Assembly (NCBI RefSeq): GCF_000350225.1
Contig: NW_005179015.1
Location: forward strand, 438,176-502,175
Source of the DNA: Chondrus crispus
Lineage: Eukaryota > Rhodophyta > Florideophyceae > Gigartinales > Gigartinaceae
Direction: 5' to 3'
DNA length: 64,000 bases
The first letter of the stretch is position 1, and each line of letters opens with the position of its first letter. The notes beneath the pieces are model-generated. The model saw only the letters and a program-made list of their open reading frames with translations, searched no databases and had not been told where the DNA came from. Both the position numbers and the translations under genes were made by a program. Positions 1 through 10,612 of the stretch are shown here, piece after piece.

Positions 1-481
1 TTTTTTTTTGGGGAATGAATTTGTTGTTGGTAAACTGGGGGGGGGGGGGGGGGGTTGGGTGGTCTCCCCTCAGGGCTTTCCCCGCAGCCTCCAGAAACTT
101 TTATTTTGTGGTTGGGCCACGTTAAACTGGACCACGTGTAAGAGCATGCCGAGCAGTTGGGGTTTTTGGGTCCAATCTAAAAAATGGGACAAGAATTGAA
201 AATCAACACCCCAGCAGCGGTGGATCATGATTCAATGATTGTATTTTGGATTGGACTTGCCAAAAAGTGGGTCCAAAAAAGGCAAATTTGGATCCCCAGA
301 GAACCGGATCCAATCCAAAATCCAACCTTGAAATCCGGATTGAATCCAGATCGGCCAACTCCCGCCAATTTAAAATACACCGAAACACCTGAATCCACGT
401 TGCAGTTCGCGGTACAATAAATTTTCCTGCTTCGTCAAACAATCTCAACGAACACCAGGCCTCATCACCGATCAACTCATT
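1..481. other. Non-coding flank with G18 run and GGATT-rich repeats
   Basis: No gene is supported here. The stretch opens with a T run and has 18 consecutive G at 37-54. Between about 160 and 360 the minus strand carries loosely repeated TTGGAT / GGATTGGAT motifs spaced by A/T tracts. Dense short repeats of this kind resemble subterminal repeats of hAT-like DNA transposons; that is inference only, and no terminal inverted repeat was found. The last ~60 bases are open in the frame of the Myb-like gene that follows, so its true start may lie here. Confidence 0.4.
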
Positions 482-894
482 AGCTCGAATCCCTTTGCCG
501 AATCAATAGGAGCTGGAAAAGAATGGAGCCAACAGGAACACATAGTAGCGTGTCAGGCGTTCGTTGTGGCGTCTGAAAACAGCTTTAAAGAGAATGGAGA
601 GAAAAAGGGAACGTTTGAGGAGTCGATTGAGGAGGAGTTCAGACGTATTCTCACTGAGTTTCACGCGAAAGATCCGGGTTCTGCTCCAGAAGCCACTCAA
701 ACTGGCCTTTCAATCTCATAGCAATTCAAAAGCATTCGATATGCGTGTTTAACGTTTTATGGCATTGTACGGAGAGTTTGGGATTTAAAACCAACTGGAT
801 CACCTTCTGAAGACGACGTTTTAAATGCTTCCACCGCTGTATATAATGATCGTGCTAATGGGTCTGATATGTACAGCTACTTCGGCAGTAGTAC
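482..894 (+). pseudogene. Myb/trihelix (NAM-like) transposon-associated gene, 5' part
   Basis: An open frame from 482 reads as the N-terminal DNA-binding half of a Myb/SANT-trihelix protein of the kind linked to plant NAM-like and Harbinger accessory proteins. It has a W-S-x-x-E start followed by ACQAF, then an acidic FEESIEEEF helix, then FKSIR and the WDLKPTGSPSEDDVLNA stretch typical of the second half of the domain. A TAG at 719-721 interrupts the frame just before FKSIR, so the gene was probably dead or contains an unrecognised intron. The frame is cut at 894 by retroelement Gy1 and resumes in frame at 10618. The start codon is unresolved; no transposase of the same element lies next to it. 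Family assignment is from remembered motif spacing, not a search. Confidence 0.6.
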
Positions 895-1561
895 TGTAGG
901 ATAACTTCTCTCTGCCCTGGGTTGGGTGAGAGGCGGAGGCTTTAGCGAGGGAGCACGCGGCGTGGACGCGACGCGCCAATTGAACCGATCGGACGAGCTC
1001 GCGAAAAGGGAGTGGCTCACTGGCCGGTTACGCGCAGTCGCCCCGTGGTGCGTGAACGGGAGCGACCGGTAACGGGTTAGAAGCCAGCGCGAGCGACAGA
1101 CAACCGAAATGGACTTATATAGGCGCGAAAGGGACGGGGGCGAGCTTGCCCCAGTTTACTGGTGGGGACGGGTGTCAGGTCTTAACCCCTCAGAGGGACG
1201 CCTCGGACACCTGTCCCAGTGTACAGTACCTGCCGCCTAGTGCGTACCAGGTACTGTACGCAATTAAAAAACTAGCGCCTCAATTCTTAATTCCCGCGCG
1301 GACGCTGCAGGTACACGTGTGTACTACTGTACACACGCGCTGCTTACAGACTACCGCACGGATGCCACGTGTGCTAGCGTACACGCGTAATACTAGCAAA
1401 CTACCGCTTGGCCGACACGTGCACTACTGTACACGTACGCCAGATTACGACCACTCGGCACGAGCGCGTTCCCTACACGTGGGCACACCCGCCCACGTGT
1501 ACACCGGGCACGGCCGCACGGATAATAATCTCCCCGCGCGCGCGTCCGTCGTTATACTACA
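895..1561 (-). repeat. Gy1 3' LTR
   Basis: A 667 bp LTR with termini TGTAGGATAAC and TTATACTACA on the plus strand. It contains many CACGTG-centred palindromes (around 1311-1510), also present in the partner copy, which are candidate transcription-factor sites in U3. Open frames across it recur in both LTRs and are not genes. Confidence 0.95.
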
Positions 1562-2966
1562 GACCCCTTCCTTAGCTTTCGCTACGTCCTCGTAGCGACC
1601 ACCCATCCGACCACGGAGTTCCGTTCCGGTTTGTCTTCTCCCCTGCGCGCGCGAATGACCATGCCTCCTAGCTGTTCTTTAAGCGGGCGCTCTGTAAGCC
1701 CGTTGTCTCGTCCGATTCGGTAAGCGTGTCCTTCACTTCCCTTCACGCGAAGCCCGCCGAACCCTCAACTCACTCTCCTCACTCTCCTCACTCTCCTCAC
1801 TCTCCTGGGCGCGCTGCCTCCTCCTCCCGCGACGGCATCCCCCTACAGTAGCTCCTGCCGCATCCGAGAATGGTCGACCGCGAGAGTCCTGCTGCAGCGC
1901 CTTCGTACAGTGCGCCGTCGAGCCCTGCCGGGGCTCCGGCGTCGGCGCAAGCGCCTCCCGCGTCCCAACTACAACGTCGCGTCTGCGGAGAGCCGCGATC
2001 GGCCCCCGAGTTGGCCGGGCCCGCGCTCGCGTCGGTCGATTCGTCTGATTCGGTCGAGCGACGGCCGCATGGCGCGCACGCAACGCAGCGCTCGCCGCGG
2101 CCCTCTGGAGGGCCGGGCGAGGGTCGAAGGACGGCTGTGCCCTGCCCCCCGCACACGGGCGAGACACGAGCTCCGTGTGGACGGTCGGGGTAATTTCCCT
2201 TTGTCAACCACCCTCCCGGAGGGCTGGCCAATTTGTAAAGAATCTGCGTTCATTTGCCATCCCAAGAGCGGCGCGAGCGGCGCACCCGCCGTAGTACGGC
2301 ACCACACGGTAGTTTCAAGCGTCTCTCTTGCGGTAGCGGCCTCTATTGCGCCAACACCGATCCAAAAACCGTACGGAGCGCCCTCTTTCCACCAGCCCGA
2401 ATTACAAACGATAAGAAACGATAAGAAACGGTAAGAAACCGGAAGAAACCGATTTGGTTTCCAAATATGTCCGAATGCGGTTTTCCCGAGGCGACACTAT
2501 CGGACGCGGAATGCTCCCAGGAGTACGATGCCGTTGTCAGAAACGGCCTATGATTTTTTTCCCGCAGCGTGGGAGGGAAAAACGTAGCCCAAATCGCGAC
2601 TAAATTAAAAAGCCAGCGAACGCGATACATCTCAATACAAAGTACCGGTTCCCGGTACGGTTCTCCCTTTCCATAGGCGCGTGCGAGCGCGATCATCCGA
2701 ACGGTGCGGCCAGGCGTGGCTGATAGCTATCCGCGTGGACGCTTGGGAGAACTTCGGATTGTGGACCACCCTCCCGGAGGGTTGGCCAATTTTGGAAGCA
2801 TCTACATCCATTTGCGCGGTATCCATCCGGTACGAGCTGCCTCGCGGTGCGCAGTCACACGCGGCTGGCTGCCGGGGCTGCATAGCACGTGCGCGGCTTG
2901 TTTTCCCCAGGGGCTTTGCGCGAGCGAGCGTCCGAGCGGTGCGACCGAGGGCGGCCGAAACTTGCG
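1562..2966 (-). other. Gy1 post-pol region with polypurine tract
   Basis: This 1.4 kb lies between the pol stop and the 3' LTR. On the minus strand the 16 bases before the LTR include AAGGAAGGGG, a good polypurine tract for plus-strand priming. At 1768-1806 there are about four tandem copies of ACTCTCCTC. Two related direct copies (about 2165-2270 and 2720-2835) share a core ACCACCCTCCCGGAGGG followed by TTGGCCAATTT or CTGGCCAATTT. Overlapping open frames exist on both strands but none has recognisable protein features, so I treat it as non-coding 3' sequence. Confidence 0.55.
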
Positions 2967-5900
2967 CTACGCATGCACGCTTGATCCTTGTTGGCGCGAG
3001 CGCCAATACCGGTCGATAAACGGCTGCGGAAGCCCATCGGCGGGCTCGTAGGTGTCGTCCGAAGCGGTATATCCATACCACCGGACCTTGTAGTCGATCC
3101 CGACGCGCGTAGTACGGTGTCCGACAATGCGGTCAACGACGTACTCCGCTCTTGGCGTTGCGGCTTGTGCGTCCGATTCGGTTGATGTGGCCGGGGTGAC
3201 GGTATCCCCCGGCCCGCGCGGCATCTTCGTAACGCGGTCGATGCTCACGCGATTTTCCACGCCGTCCTGCTCGATGAGGACCGTGGTGTCCGTAGCGGAG
3301 CGCACGCAAAACGGACCCTCTGTCTTCGGTAGTAGTTTGACAGAGAGCTCGTCCGTTCCGGCCGTACCTTGCGCACGCGTGCGGCGCTCGACGCTTGTCA
3401 ACGGGCGGGGCGGGCGATCGACGTAGACAAAATCGCCCGCCACAATAACCGGACGGAAGCGGACCTTCTTGTCAAAATCGTCCTTGTACCGCTTTTGCGA
3501 TGCGGTTAATTTCGTCCGAGCGCGGTCGACAGCGTTGCGAAGCTTGCGCAGCGTAGCACGCTTGTACTGCACCGGGGCCCGCGGGTCCTCTCGATGGGTC
3601 CCTGCGTCCTGCGGCACAGTACCGGGGAGGATTAAACCGGACGGTGGCCGCGTTAACACCAGGTCGAACGGAGTCGTCTCCGTCGACCGGTGGACCTGCG
3701 TATTTTACGCGAAGGTCAGCGGCTGCACGTAGTCGTCCCAATCGCGCTGGTGCTCCTCCACGTAGTGCCGGAGGCGTTGCACCAGCGTGCGATTGAACCG
3801 TTCGGTCTGCCCATTCGACTGGGGGTGGTAGGCCGTCGTGAGATAATGCCGCACCCCCAGGAGGGCGCATACCGCGTCGAAGAATTTCGCAGCGAACTGA
3901 GGACTTTCGTCGGTTAGTACGTAGCGCGGGGCTCCGTAGACGTAGACCCAGTTGTCCAAAAACGCGTTTGCGACGACCGAAGCGGTTGTGGTCCGGAGCG
4001 GGATACTGCGCGTTAGCTTAGAGAACCGGTCGGTAATTACCAACACGTGTTGGTTTCCGTGCGCGGTCTTGGGCAGGGGCCCTAGGAGGTCCATCGCGAC
4101 AAACTCCAAGGGGCCCGCCGCGGGGAACTGCTTGAGATCCTTTTGGTTCTTGACAAGCGTCCCGCGGGTCGCAGCACACGAGGTGCAATTCCGTACGGTC
4201 GAAAACGCGTCGCTGGCCATGTGTGGCCTGTAGTACTCCCTGCGAAGGGTGTAGTACATACGCGTCGCTCCCGGGTGACCTGCCAACCTCGGATGGTGTG
4301 CCAGGTACAGTACCTAGGGGCGCAACCGAGTCGGTACCACGCGCTGCAGGGTCCCGTCCAGCGGGGACGTCCTCACGAGAAATCCGTAACGGTCGATGTC
4401 GAACTTCGAGCTCGGCGTCCCGACGGTTTCCGCGGCGAAGCGACAGAAGGCGTGCTCAGCTTGTTCACGTAAAAATTCCTCAACCGAGATGGACGCAGCG
4501 TCGCGTTCCTCGGGAGTTATCGCGAGCGCGTGACAACCGTCCGGACGGTCTTGCGGCGGGTCCCAGTGCACATTGTCCAGGAGGGCCTCGCTGCCCTCAT
4601 CGTACTGGACCGCGAAGCACGGGACCTCATCATCGACCGGTTCGGTGTCTCCTCCATCGGTCTGTAAGCGCGATACGCCGTCCGCGAGTTGGTGCTTGAC
4701 GCCTGGGCGGTACTGTACCTCGTAGTCGTACTCCGCCAAGCGCAGGCGCCAGAGAGCGAGCCGACCGGAACTGTCCGCTAAATTGAGGACCCAGCGTAGG
4801 GCCTCGTGGTCCGTGCGGAGGTTGAACGCGCTTCTGTATAGGTCCGGCCGTAGGGTGAGGGTGCTCCACACTACGGCCAAGCATTCCTTTTCGGTCGTCG
4901 TATAATTGCGCTCCGCATCGGTCAACGCGCGGCTCCAATATCCGATCGGTCGGGTACTTCCATCGGGTTGCTCCTGTAGAAGGGCGCAACCCACTTGGTG
5001 TCCGCACGCGTCGGTGTCCAGCGTATATTTCCGTCCGTAGCGGGGCAGCGCGAGGATTGGCGGCGACACGAGGCGCCGCTTCAATTCCTCAAACGCCTCG
5101 TATTCCGCATCGGTTAAGAACTCGAACTCGTAGGGCTGATTCTTGCCGGTCTTCTTATTCAACGGCGCGGCGATCTTCGCGAATCCTTGCACAAACCGTC
5201 GGTAAACGTTGCACATCCCGAGAAAGGATCGCAGTTCCGTTTGGTTCGTAGGCGCGCGCGCGCGCTCGATCGCGATGACGTTGCGTCGCTCCACCTCCAA
5301 CCGTCCCGGACGAATGACGTGCCCGAGATAGGTTACGGAGGTGTCGAAAAACGCGCACTTCGCCAATTTTAGCGACACGCCCGCGGTATGTAGAAGCCGT
5401 AGTACCTCGCGCACGTGTGCCATATGTTCCGTAACGGTTCGCGAGTAGACGATGACGTCATCGAGGTAGACCAGCGCGGTCTCCCATTTCACGCGGGACA
5501 GGATGATGTCGACCGCTCGTTGAAATGTTGCGGGCGCGTTTTTGAGACCGAACGGCATGCGTAGAAAGCGGTAGAGGCCCGAATGCGACGCGAACGTAGT
5601 TTTATCGCGGTCCTCCTCGGCGATCTCCACCTGCCAATACCCGCTATTACAGTCTAGCGTGGTAAAGACAGTGGCATCGCCGAGCGAGTCGATACATTCG
5701 TCCATGCGCGGTAGTGGGTAGGAGTGGCGAACCATAACGGCGTTTAGCTTGCGATAGTCCACGCAGAACCGCATGTTCCCGTCCTTTTTAGGGACGAAGA
5801 CCACGGGGCTCGCCCACTCGGCCGATGTTGGTTCGATGACTCCCGCGCGCAGCATGCAGTCGATTTCCTTCTTCTCCTTCTCGCGCGCGATGGGTCCGGC

Positions 5901-7478
5901 TCGGTAGGGTGCTTGGTAGATCGGCTTCGCACCGGGCTTCAGCTCGATGCGATGCTTCGTAGCATCGATCTTACCCAAGTGGCCGGACCACATGTCCTTG
6001 AACTCGGACAGCATGTCCATAATTTCCGACCGGACGGTACTGTCTTCTGCACCAATATGGACGTCTTCTTCCCACGAGCGGGTCTTCTTCGCGTCCGTAT
6101 CGGCCCGCTCATCCGCGTTAGCGGGATTGCCACTGTGGGCGTCGTCCGTTTCCGGTTCTTCGCGTCGCGCGCCTCCTCCCGTAGCGGTGGTGGATTTAAT
6201 TCTGCCATCGTCCGTAACGGGTCCTTCTCGTCGCGCACATTCCTCCGCGGGTGGGGAATTAATCCGGCCTTCGTCCGTAGCGGATTCTTTGCGACGCGCG
6301 TATCCTTCCGTAGCGGTGGAGGATTTTCTTCTGCCATCGTCCGTAGCTGGTTGTTCCCGTCGCGCCTGTTCCTCCGTAGCGGTCGAGGAATTATTTTTGT
6401 TCCCTCCCCCTTCCTTAGCGTCGGCCTCTCCGGGGACCGGCACGCCAAGTGTCAGGATGTGTGTGGGGGAAGGCGACGCGAGACCAACAACGGTATGCTT
6501 GCGGACATGGGCCGCGCGGCTTCCGAAGTTGCTAACGAGCACCGTAAACGGCTCGCCCGGGAGGAGGTCCATGACCCCCTGGGCCATCAGGCATAAATTC
6601 TTATGCGCCGTTTTGGGGTGGTTTTGCAGGAAGCAAAGCCCCCAAACCGGTGTTGCGACGCGTACCATCGCTTGGGTCATCGGGGGTATCGTCACCCCCT
6701 TGACCACGCGAGTTTTCCCTGACGGTACGTTTGTCGGGAACTGCGCGCGCTTCCGGTCGGCCGAATTTTCCTCCTGTGGGAGCTGCTGCGACGGTCCCCT
6801 CGAGGCCATCTTGCGGTTGTGGCTCGAGGGTGTGACTCCCGTCAGCGCTACGGACGGCGCATGATGGAACAGCACCTTCCTCTGCGGTGGCAGGATCGCC
6901 TTCACGTGGCGATCCAGGAACATGGTTCCGAGGATACAGTCCACCGCGAGGTTGGTGACGACCAAGAACGGTACGCGCGCGACGAACTCACCAATCCGGA
7001 CGTACAGCTTGAGCTCGCCGAGGGCCTTCATCGACCTATTCGAAGCGTCGATGAGCGGCGGGCTCCGCGCGGACTGGATGGCATCGCGCCACGGTTCGGC
7101 CACACAGCGTAGGTGGATTAGATTCGGGCCGGCGCCCGAATCTAGAACCGGCGTCATGGCGCGCATCATCGCGCGTCGTTGTCCGACCGTTGCGGTGACC
7201 TTGTATTTTTGCTTCTTGAAGAAGCAAATTGCCGCTTCGTCCGTTCGGCTCTGCGATTGCGCGCGTACCGAAGCGGTCGACGGGGTGCCTTGTTTATTGA
7301 GGCTTGGCACGGGGAGGATCGTCGACGCCTCTACGCGTCCTCCCCGGCTTCCTCCGTCAACCCAAGGTCCTCGGGCCCCTCGTCCGTCAGCGGTAGCGCA
7401 GGTTCTTCCGATTGGACGGTCTCGCGCGGCTCGACCACGTTGATGCCCGCGGGAGCCTGCGCACGCAAATTTCGCCAC
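2967..7478 (-). pseudogene. pol: Gy1 pol: protease-RT-RNase H-integrase-chromodomain
   Basis: Encodes the retrotransposon polyprotein. Aspartic protease has DSGAG near residue 113. RT has FCVDYRKLN, the PLPRMDEC block and the catalytic YLDD (near 5460). RNase H carries TLDTDACG and TEKECLAV. The integrase has an H2C2 zinc module (HHPRLAGHPG ... CTSCA) and a D-D-E core with TDESPQF as the second Asp block and ERFNRT after the Glu. The C-terminal chromodomain spans about 2990-3140 (KVRWYGY). The frame lies -1 relative to gag and overlaps gag's 3' end, fitting ribosomal frameshift expression; residues before about 50 are gag shadow. Two in-frame stops break it: TAG at 4314-4316, before the zinc module, and TAA at 3705-3707, where a YNTQVH motif should have Tyr. 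No indel is needed to read through. Confidence 0.92.
6141..6399 (-). repeat. ~64 bp tandem repeat inside Gy1 pol linker
   Basis: About four imperfect copies of a 63-66 bp unit, each containing CGTCCGTA-like and CGTCGCGC-like blocks, lie between protease and RT coding. They encode a repeated hydrophilic unit of about 21 residues with TATE, ARRE and TDDGR blocks. Unit lengths stay multiples of three, so expansion kept the frame. Confidence 0.75.
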
Positions 7479-9817
7479 GCGGTCGGCGGTTGACGCTCGA
7501 ACGGCGAACCTGGGCGGAGACCTTGACGGATCCGAAGCTTTTGATAATTGGCCTCGCGGGCTTGCAAAAGCTTCGAACGCAGCGTGCTATCCGCCACCAC
7601 AGGACATTGCTCCTGTCGGTGGGTCAGGTCCAGACAGAACCGACACGGCGGGGTTCCAGGTAATCCTTGATTGAAGAACCGGACCCGCTGGTTCTGTACT
7701 GGCCTTCCATACGGATATGCGCGCGCGTCACCTTGTTGGGCGGGCGCCATCGGTGCGCTCGCCGGGGACGAGGCAGGTGACGGATGGTAGCTAGTCGGCG
7801 GCGAGCTAAGCGAGCTCGGCGTCGCCGACTGGTCCGTCACCGCCAGTATCTCCTCCGTTTCGGTTCCGCGCGCTGTTGGGAGTTCAGACAGGGACTCGAC
7901 CGATAGCACGGGCCTTGTCCGCGCGTTGCGCGTGAACCTTCTCACCGAATCGGGCGGTGCTTGAGGCGACGCGAGCGAGGTCGCCTGTCTTCGAGCCGAG
8001 CGGTGCGTTTCGCCTATCGCTTGCGCGTAGCGTGCCACCGCTTGGTAGTCCACGCCCGGATGCGTCGCGAGATAGTTCCGCACCTGCGCGCACGTCGCTG
8101 GCAGAAGTCCCTCAACGAAAAGGGACTTCAAGCGCCTGTCCGAAAATACGGTTCCGCAGCGCAACGCCTTGTCCCACAACTGGTTACTGTACACCTCCTC
8201 CGTCATATTAGAGCTCTGACGGAAGGAGGTGACATCACCGACCGCTTCGGAAATATCTTCGTCAGTTGCGTACGTGCGCAATAAAAAGTTAACAACTTCC
8301 GCGTAGGTTTCGAGCATATCGCGCTGCTCCGCATCGACCGCCATGGTGTTCCCGTGTAGCCTGGACTGGAGCAAGGCGTGAGCCTGCCCAGTCACATAGA
8401 ACTGGAAACACCATACGGCCGTTCCTTCGCTGACCCCATTGTGGTCGCAGGCCATCTTGAAGCGCGCGAGAAATCCTAGCACCGCGATTGGATCTTGACC
8501 ACCGTATGTGTGGGTTTTCAGCTGGACTTCCAACTTCTTCCGATATCGGTTAACTCGCCGCGCGGTACTCGCGTCGTAGCGCGCGCTGCGATTTTCCAGC
8601 CTATACGTGCGGTAGTCGACGGCCTTGGTGAACAGGTCGTTCAGCGGTCTGATCACCGGCAACCGTTTCGGATCCCGCCTCGGGGCAGACCGGCGGTCTC
8701 TGCCCCTGCGATGGCGGTCTCCTTCTCCGCCGGGGCTACTGTAGCCCTCCGGATCGGAGTCTTCTCGCCGGAACCGACGTCGGTTGCGCGCATTGCGGCC
8801 TCTGCGGTCGCCTCTGCGCGATCCGTCCGACTTGGTGTCCTCGTCATCGGAGGGGTATCCACCTCCTCTGGCATCGCGGTATCGCGTATAGCGTCCTTCG
8901 CGGTTATCATCGGAGGGGTAACCGACCCCTCCGGCATCGCCGTATCGCGCGTAGCGTCCGTCGCGGTTCTTGCCCGTCGCCCTGTGGCGACGTCTTGTGT
9001 CTTCTTCCTCGGAGGGGTTTTCTGTACCCTCCGAGGTGCAGCCTTGAGCGCCGGGTGCGCTTCTTCTGCTCGACCGATACGGCTGTCGCTTTTCTGTCGC
9101 AAAGCGCCCCAGGCGGTTTTCTGTCCCGCGGGAGCCAGCCGTATCGGCGAGTATGGGAGGGCCATTTTCTGTGGGCCCTCCTGTAGCACCATAAATTGGT
9201 GGGAGGTAAATGGTCTTACCCTCCGGGTGAGGGGCCATTGTACCGATCCCGGGTGCGGCGCCGATCGGTTCAGCGTGCGGTAGCGTAGGGTCCGGAGCAG
9301 TTGAGTCGCGCTGCTCGCATGCGTCGACTCCTGCTCCGGCGAAGGTCGTGGCCAGACGATTGGCCACGGCGGAGCTGATCGCTCCCTTTAGAGCCGTGCC
9401 GGACGGGGATTGTTCATCCACAGTGGTGAGCGCGGTCACCACCTCGCATTGGGCTTGAGCGGGTAGAAGTTCGTCCAAAAGCGGTGGTATCGCGCTGCGT
9501 ACGTGCGCGTCCAAGAGCGCGGGCACTGTTCGGTCGAGGCATACGCGCGCTACCTGGGGGAGTTCCGTAGCGAGGAACTCCTCGACCCAGGCCTGGATGC
9601 GCGGCTGAATCGCGTCGGCCATCCATTGGACGCGATTCTCAGTGCCTGCCGACATGGCCGGCGTAACATCCGATGCGGACGCTCGCGTGCGGCCCGGTCG
9701 CGGTGGCGGTCGCAGCAGGGCTTCCGGGTTCTCCACCCGGGGGCGCGGTGCGCCACTGCCACTGCGGGTGCTCAGACGCCCGGAGGCGGAGTCTCCCCCT
9801 TGATCCGGTCGGTTCAT
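7331..9817 (-). CDS. gag: Gy1 gag (capsid/nucleocapsid)
   Basis: An open gag frame of about 828 codons, the structural protein that packages element RNA. I chose the ATG at 9817 (protein start MNRPDQGG); the frame is open upstream to 9898 but only with a GTG. The N-terminal half is low-complexity and disordered, with a charged Arg/Asp/Gly segment containing two copies of a GRY.RY.DA.G.GYPSDD repeat. A helical capsid-like region follows (ldFLARFKMACDHNG ... LLRTYATDE). Near the C terminus is a perfect CX2CX4HX4C zinc knuckle (CRFCLDLTHRQEQC, about 7600-7650). It ends at a TAG at 7331-7333, overlapping pol by about 148 nt. It is one of the two large intact coding regions in the window. Confidence 0.88.
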   Translation of the reverse strand: MNRPDQGGDSASGRLSTRSGSGAPRPRVENPEALLRPPPRPGRTRASASDVTPAMSAGTENRVQWMADAIQPRIQAWVEEFLATELPQVARVCLDRTVPALLDAHVRSAIPPLLDELLPAQAQCEVVTALTTVDEQSPSGTALKGAISSAVANRLATTFAGAGVDACEQRDSTAPDPTLPHAEPIGAAPGIGTMAPHPEGKTIYLPPIYGATGGPTENGPPILADTAGSRGTENRLGRFATEKRQPYRSSRRSAPGAQGCTSEGTENPSEEEDTRRRHRATGKNRDGRYARYGDAGGVGYPSDDNREGRYTRYRDARGGGYPSDDEDTKSDGSRRGDRRGRNARNRRRFRREDSDPEGYSSPGGEGDRHRRGRDRRSAPRRDPKRLPVIRPLNDLFTKAVDYRTYRLENRSARYDASTARRVNRYRKKLEVQLKTHTYGGQDPIAVLGFLARFKMACDHNGVSEGTAVWCFQFYVTGQAHALLQSRLHGNTMAVDAEQRDMLETYAEVVNFLLRTYATDEDISEAVGDVTSFRQSSNMTEEVYSNQLWDKALRCGTVFSDRRLKSLFVEGLLPATCAQVRNYLATHPGVDYQAVARYAQAIGETHRSARRQATSLASPQAPPDSVRRFTRNARTRPVLSVESLSELPTARGTETEEILAVTDQSATPSSLSSPPTSYHPSPASSPASAPMAPAQQGDARAYPYGRPVQNQRVRFFNQGLPGTPPCRFCLDLTHRQEQCPVVADSTLRSKLLQAREANYQKLRIRQGLRPGSPFERQPPTAWRNLRAQAPAGINVVEPRETVQSEEPALPLTDEGPEDLGLTEEAGEDA

Positions 9818-9922
9818 CGTCGAATACGCTTCGCGATCGACGCGGTGATTTCTCAACCTTTTCCGTCCGTACGGTTCTGCGCGCGATCGAGCGACCACGC
9901 GTGCGGCTCAACCTCGAGAGTT

Positions 9923-9945
9923 ATCCCCTCCACAAGAGTACCAAA
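9923..9945 (-). promoter_or_regulatory. Gy1 primer-binding site region
   Basis: On the minus strand the bases immediately inside the 5' LTR read TTTGGTACTCTTGTGGAGG. A TGG starting two bases from the LTR end is the standard layout for a tRNA primer-binding site (complement of CCA-3'). The tRNA identity cannot be assigned by eye. Confidence 0.6.
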
Positions 9946-10612
9946 TGTGAGATAACTCCTCTCCGCCCTGGGTTGGGTGAGAGGCGGAGGCTTTAGCGAG
10001 GGAGCACACGGCGGGGACGCGACGCGCCAATTGAACCGATCGGACGAGCTCGCGAAAAGGGAGTGGCTCACTGGCCGGTTACGCGCAGTCGCCCCGTGGT
10101 GCGTGAACGGGAGCGACCGGTAACGGGTTAGAAGCCAGCGCGAGCGACAGACAACCGAAATGGACGTATATAGGCGCGAAAGGGACGGGGGCGAGCTTGC
10201 CCCAGTTTACTGGTGGGGACGGGTGTCAGGTATTAACCCCTCAGAGGGACGCCTCGGACACCTGTCCCAGTGTACAGTACCTGCCGCCTAGTGCGTACCA
10301 GGTACTGTACGCAATTAAAAAACTAGCGCCTCAATTCTTAATTCCCGCGCGGACGCTGCAGGTACACGTGTGTACTACTGTACACACGCGCTGCTTACAG
10401 ACTACCGCACGGATGCCACGTGTGCTAGCGTACACGCGTAATACTAGCAAACTACCGCTTGGCCGACACGTGCACTACTGTACACGTACGCCAGATTACG
10501 ACCACTCAGCACGAGCGCGCTCCCTACACGTGGGCACACCCGCCCACGTGTACACCGTGCACGGCTGCACGGATAATAATCTCCCCGCGCGCGCGTCCGT
10601 CGTTATACTACA
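9946..10612 (-). repeat. Gy1 5' LTR
   Basis: A 667 bp copy of the LTR at 895-1561, same length, differing at about a dozen scattered positions. It starts TGTGAGATAAC and ends TTATACTACA on the plus strand, and is followed directly by the second AGTAC target copy at 10613-10617. Confidence 0.95.

Larger units (their letters stand above)
895..10612 (-). mobile_element. Gy1: Ty3/Gypsy LTR retrotransposon, minus strand
   Basis: A complete LTR element of 9718 bp. Two 667 bp LTRs (895-1561 and 9946-10612) start TGT and end ACA and differ at roughly a dozen positions. The insertion is flanked by the 5 bp duplication AGTAC at 890-894 and 10613-10617. Coding runs on the minus strand: gag, then protease, reverse transcriptase, RNase H, integrase and a C-terminal chromodomain. 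The domain order RT-RH-INT and the chromodomain place it in the Ty3/Gypsy chromovirus-type group. Next to the 5' LTR (right side) the minus strand reads TTTGGTACTCTTG, a TGG-type tRNA primer site. Next to the 3' LTR (left side) it reads AAGGAAGGGG, a polypurine tract. Gag is open; pol has only two nonsense codons, so the copy is recent but probably not autonomous. Confidence 0.95.

Noticed and set aside
1146-1595. 149-codon frame in the Gy1 LTR, recurring at 10197-10622
   Set aside because: It lies inside both LTR copies, starts at TTG and has no domain features; it is duplicated because the LTR is.
1733-2434. Overlapping frames of 100-170 codons on both strands
   Set aside because: GC-rich and Arg/Pro/Ser low-complexity in every frame; no ATG-led frame stands out.
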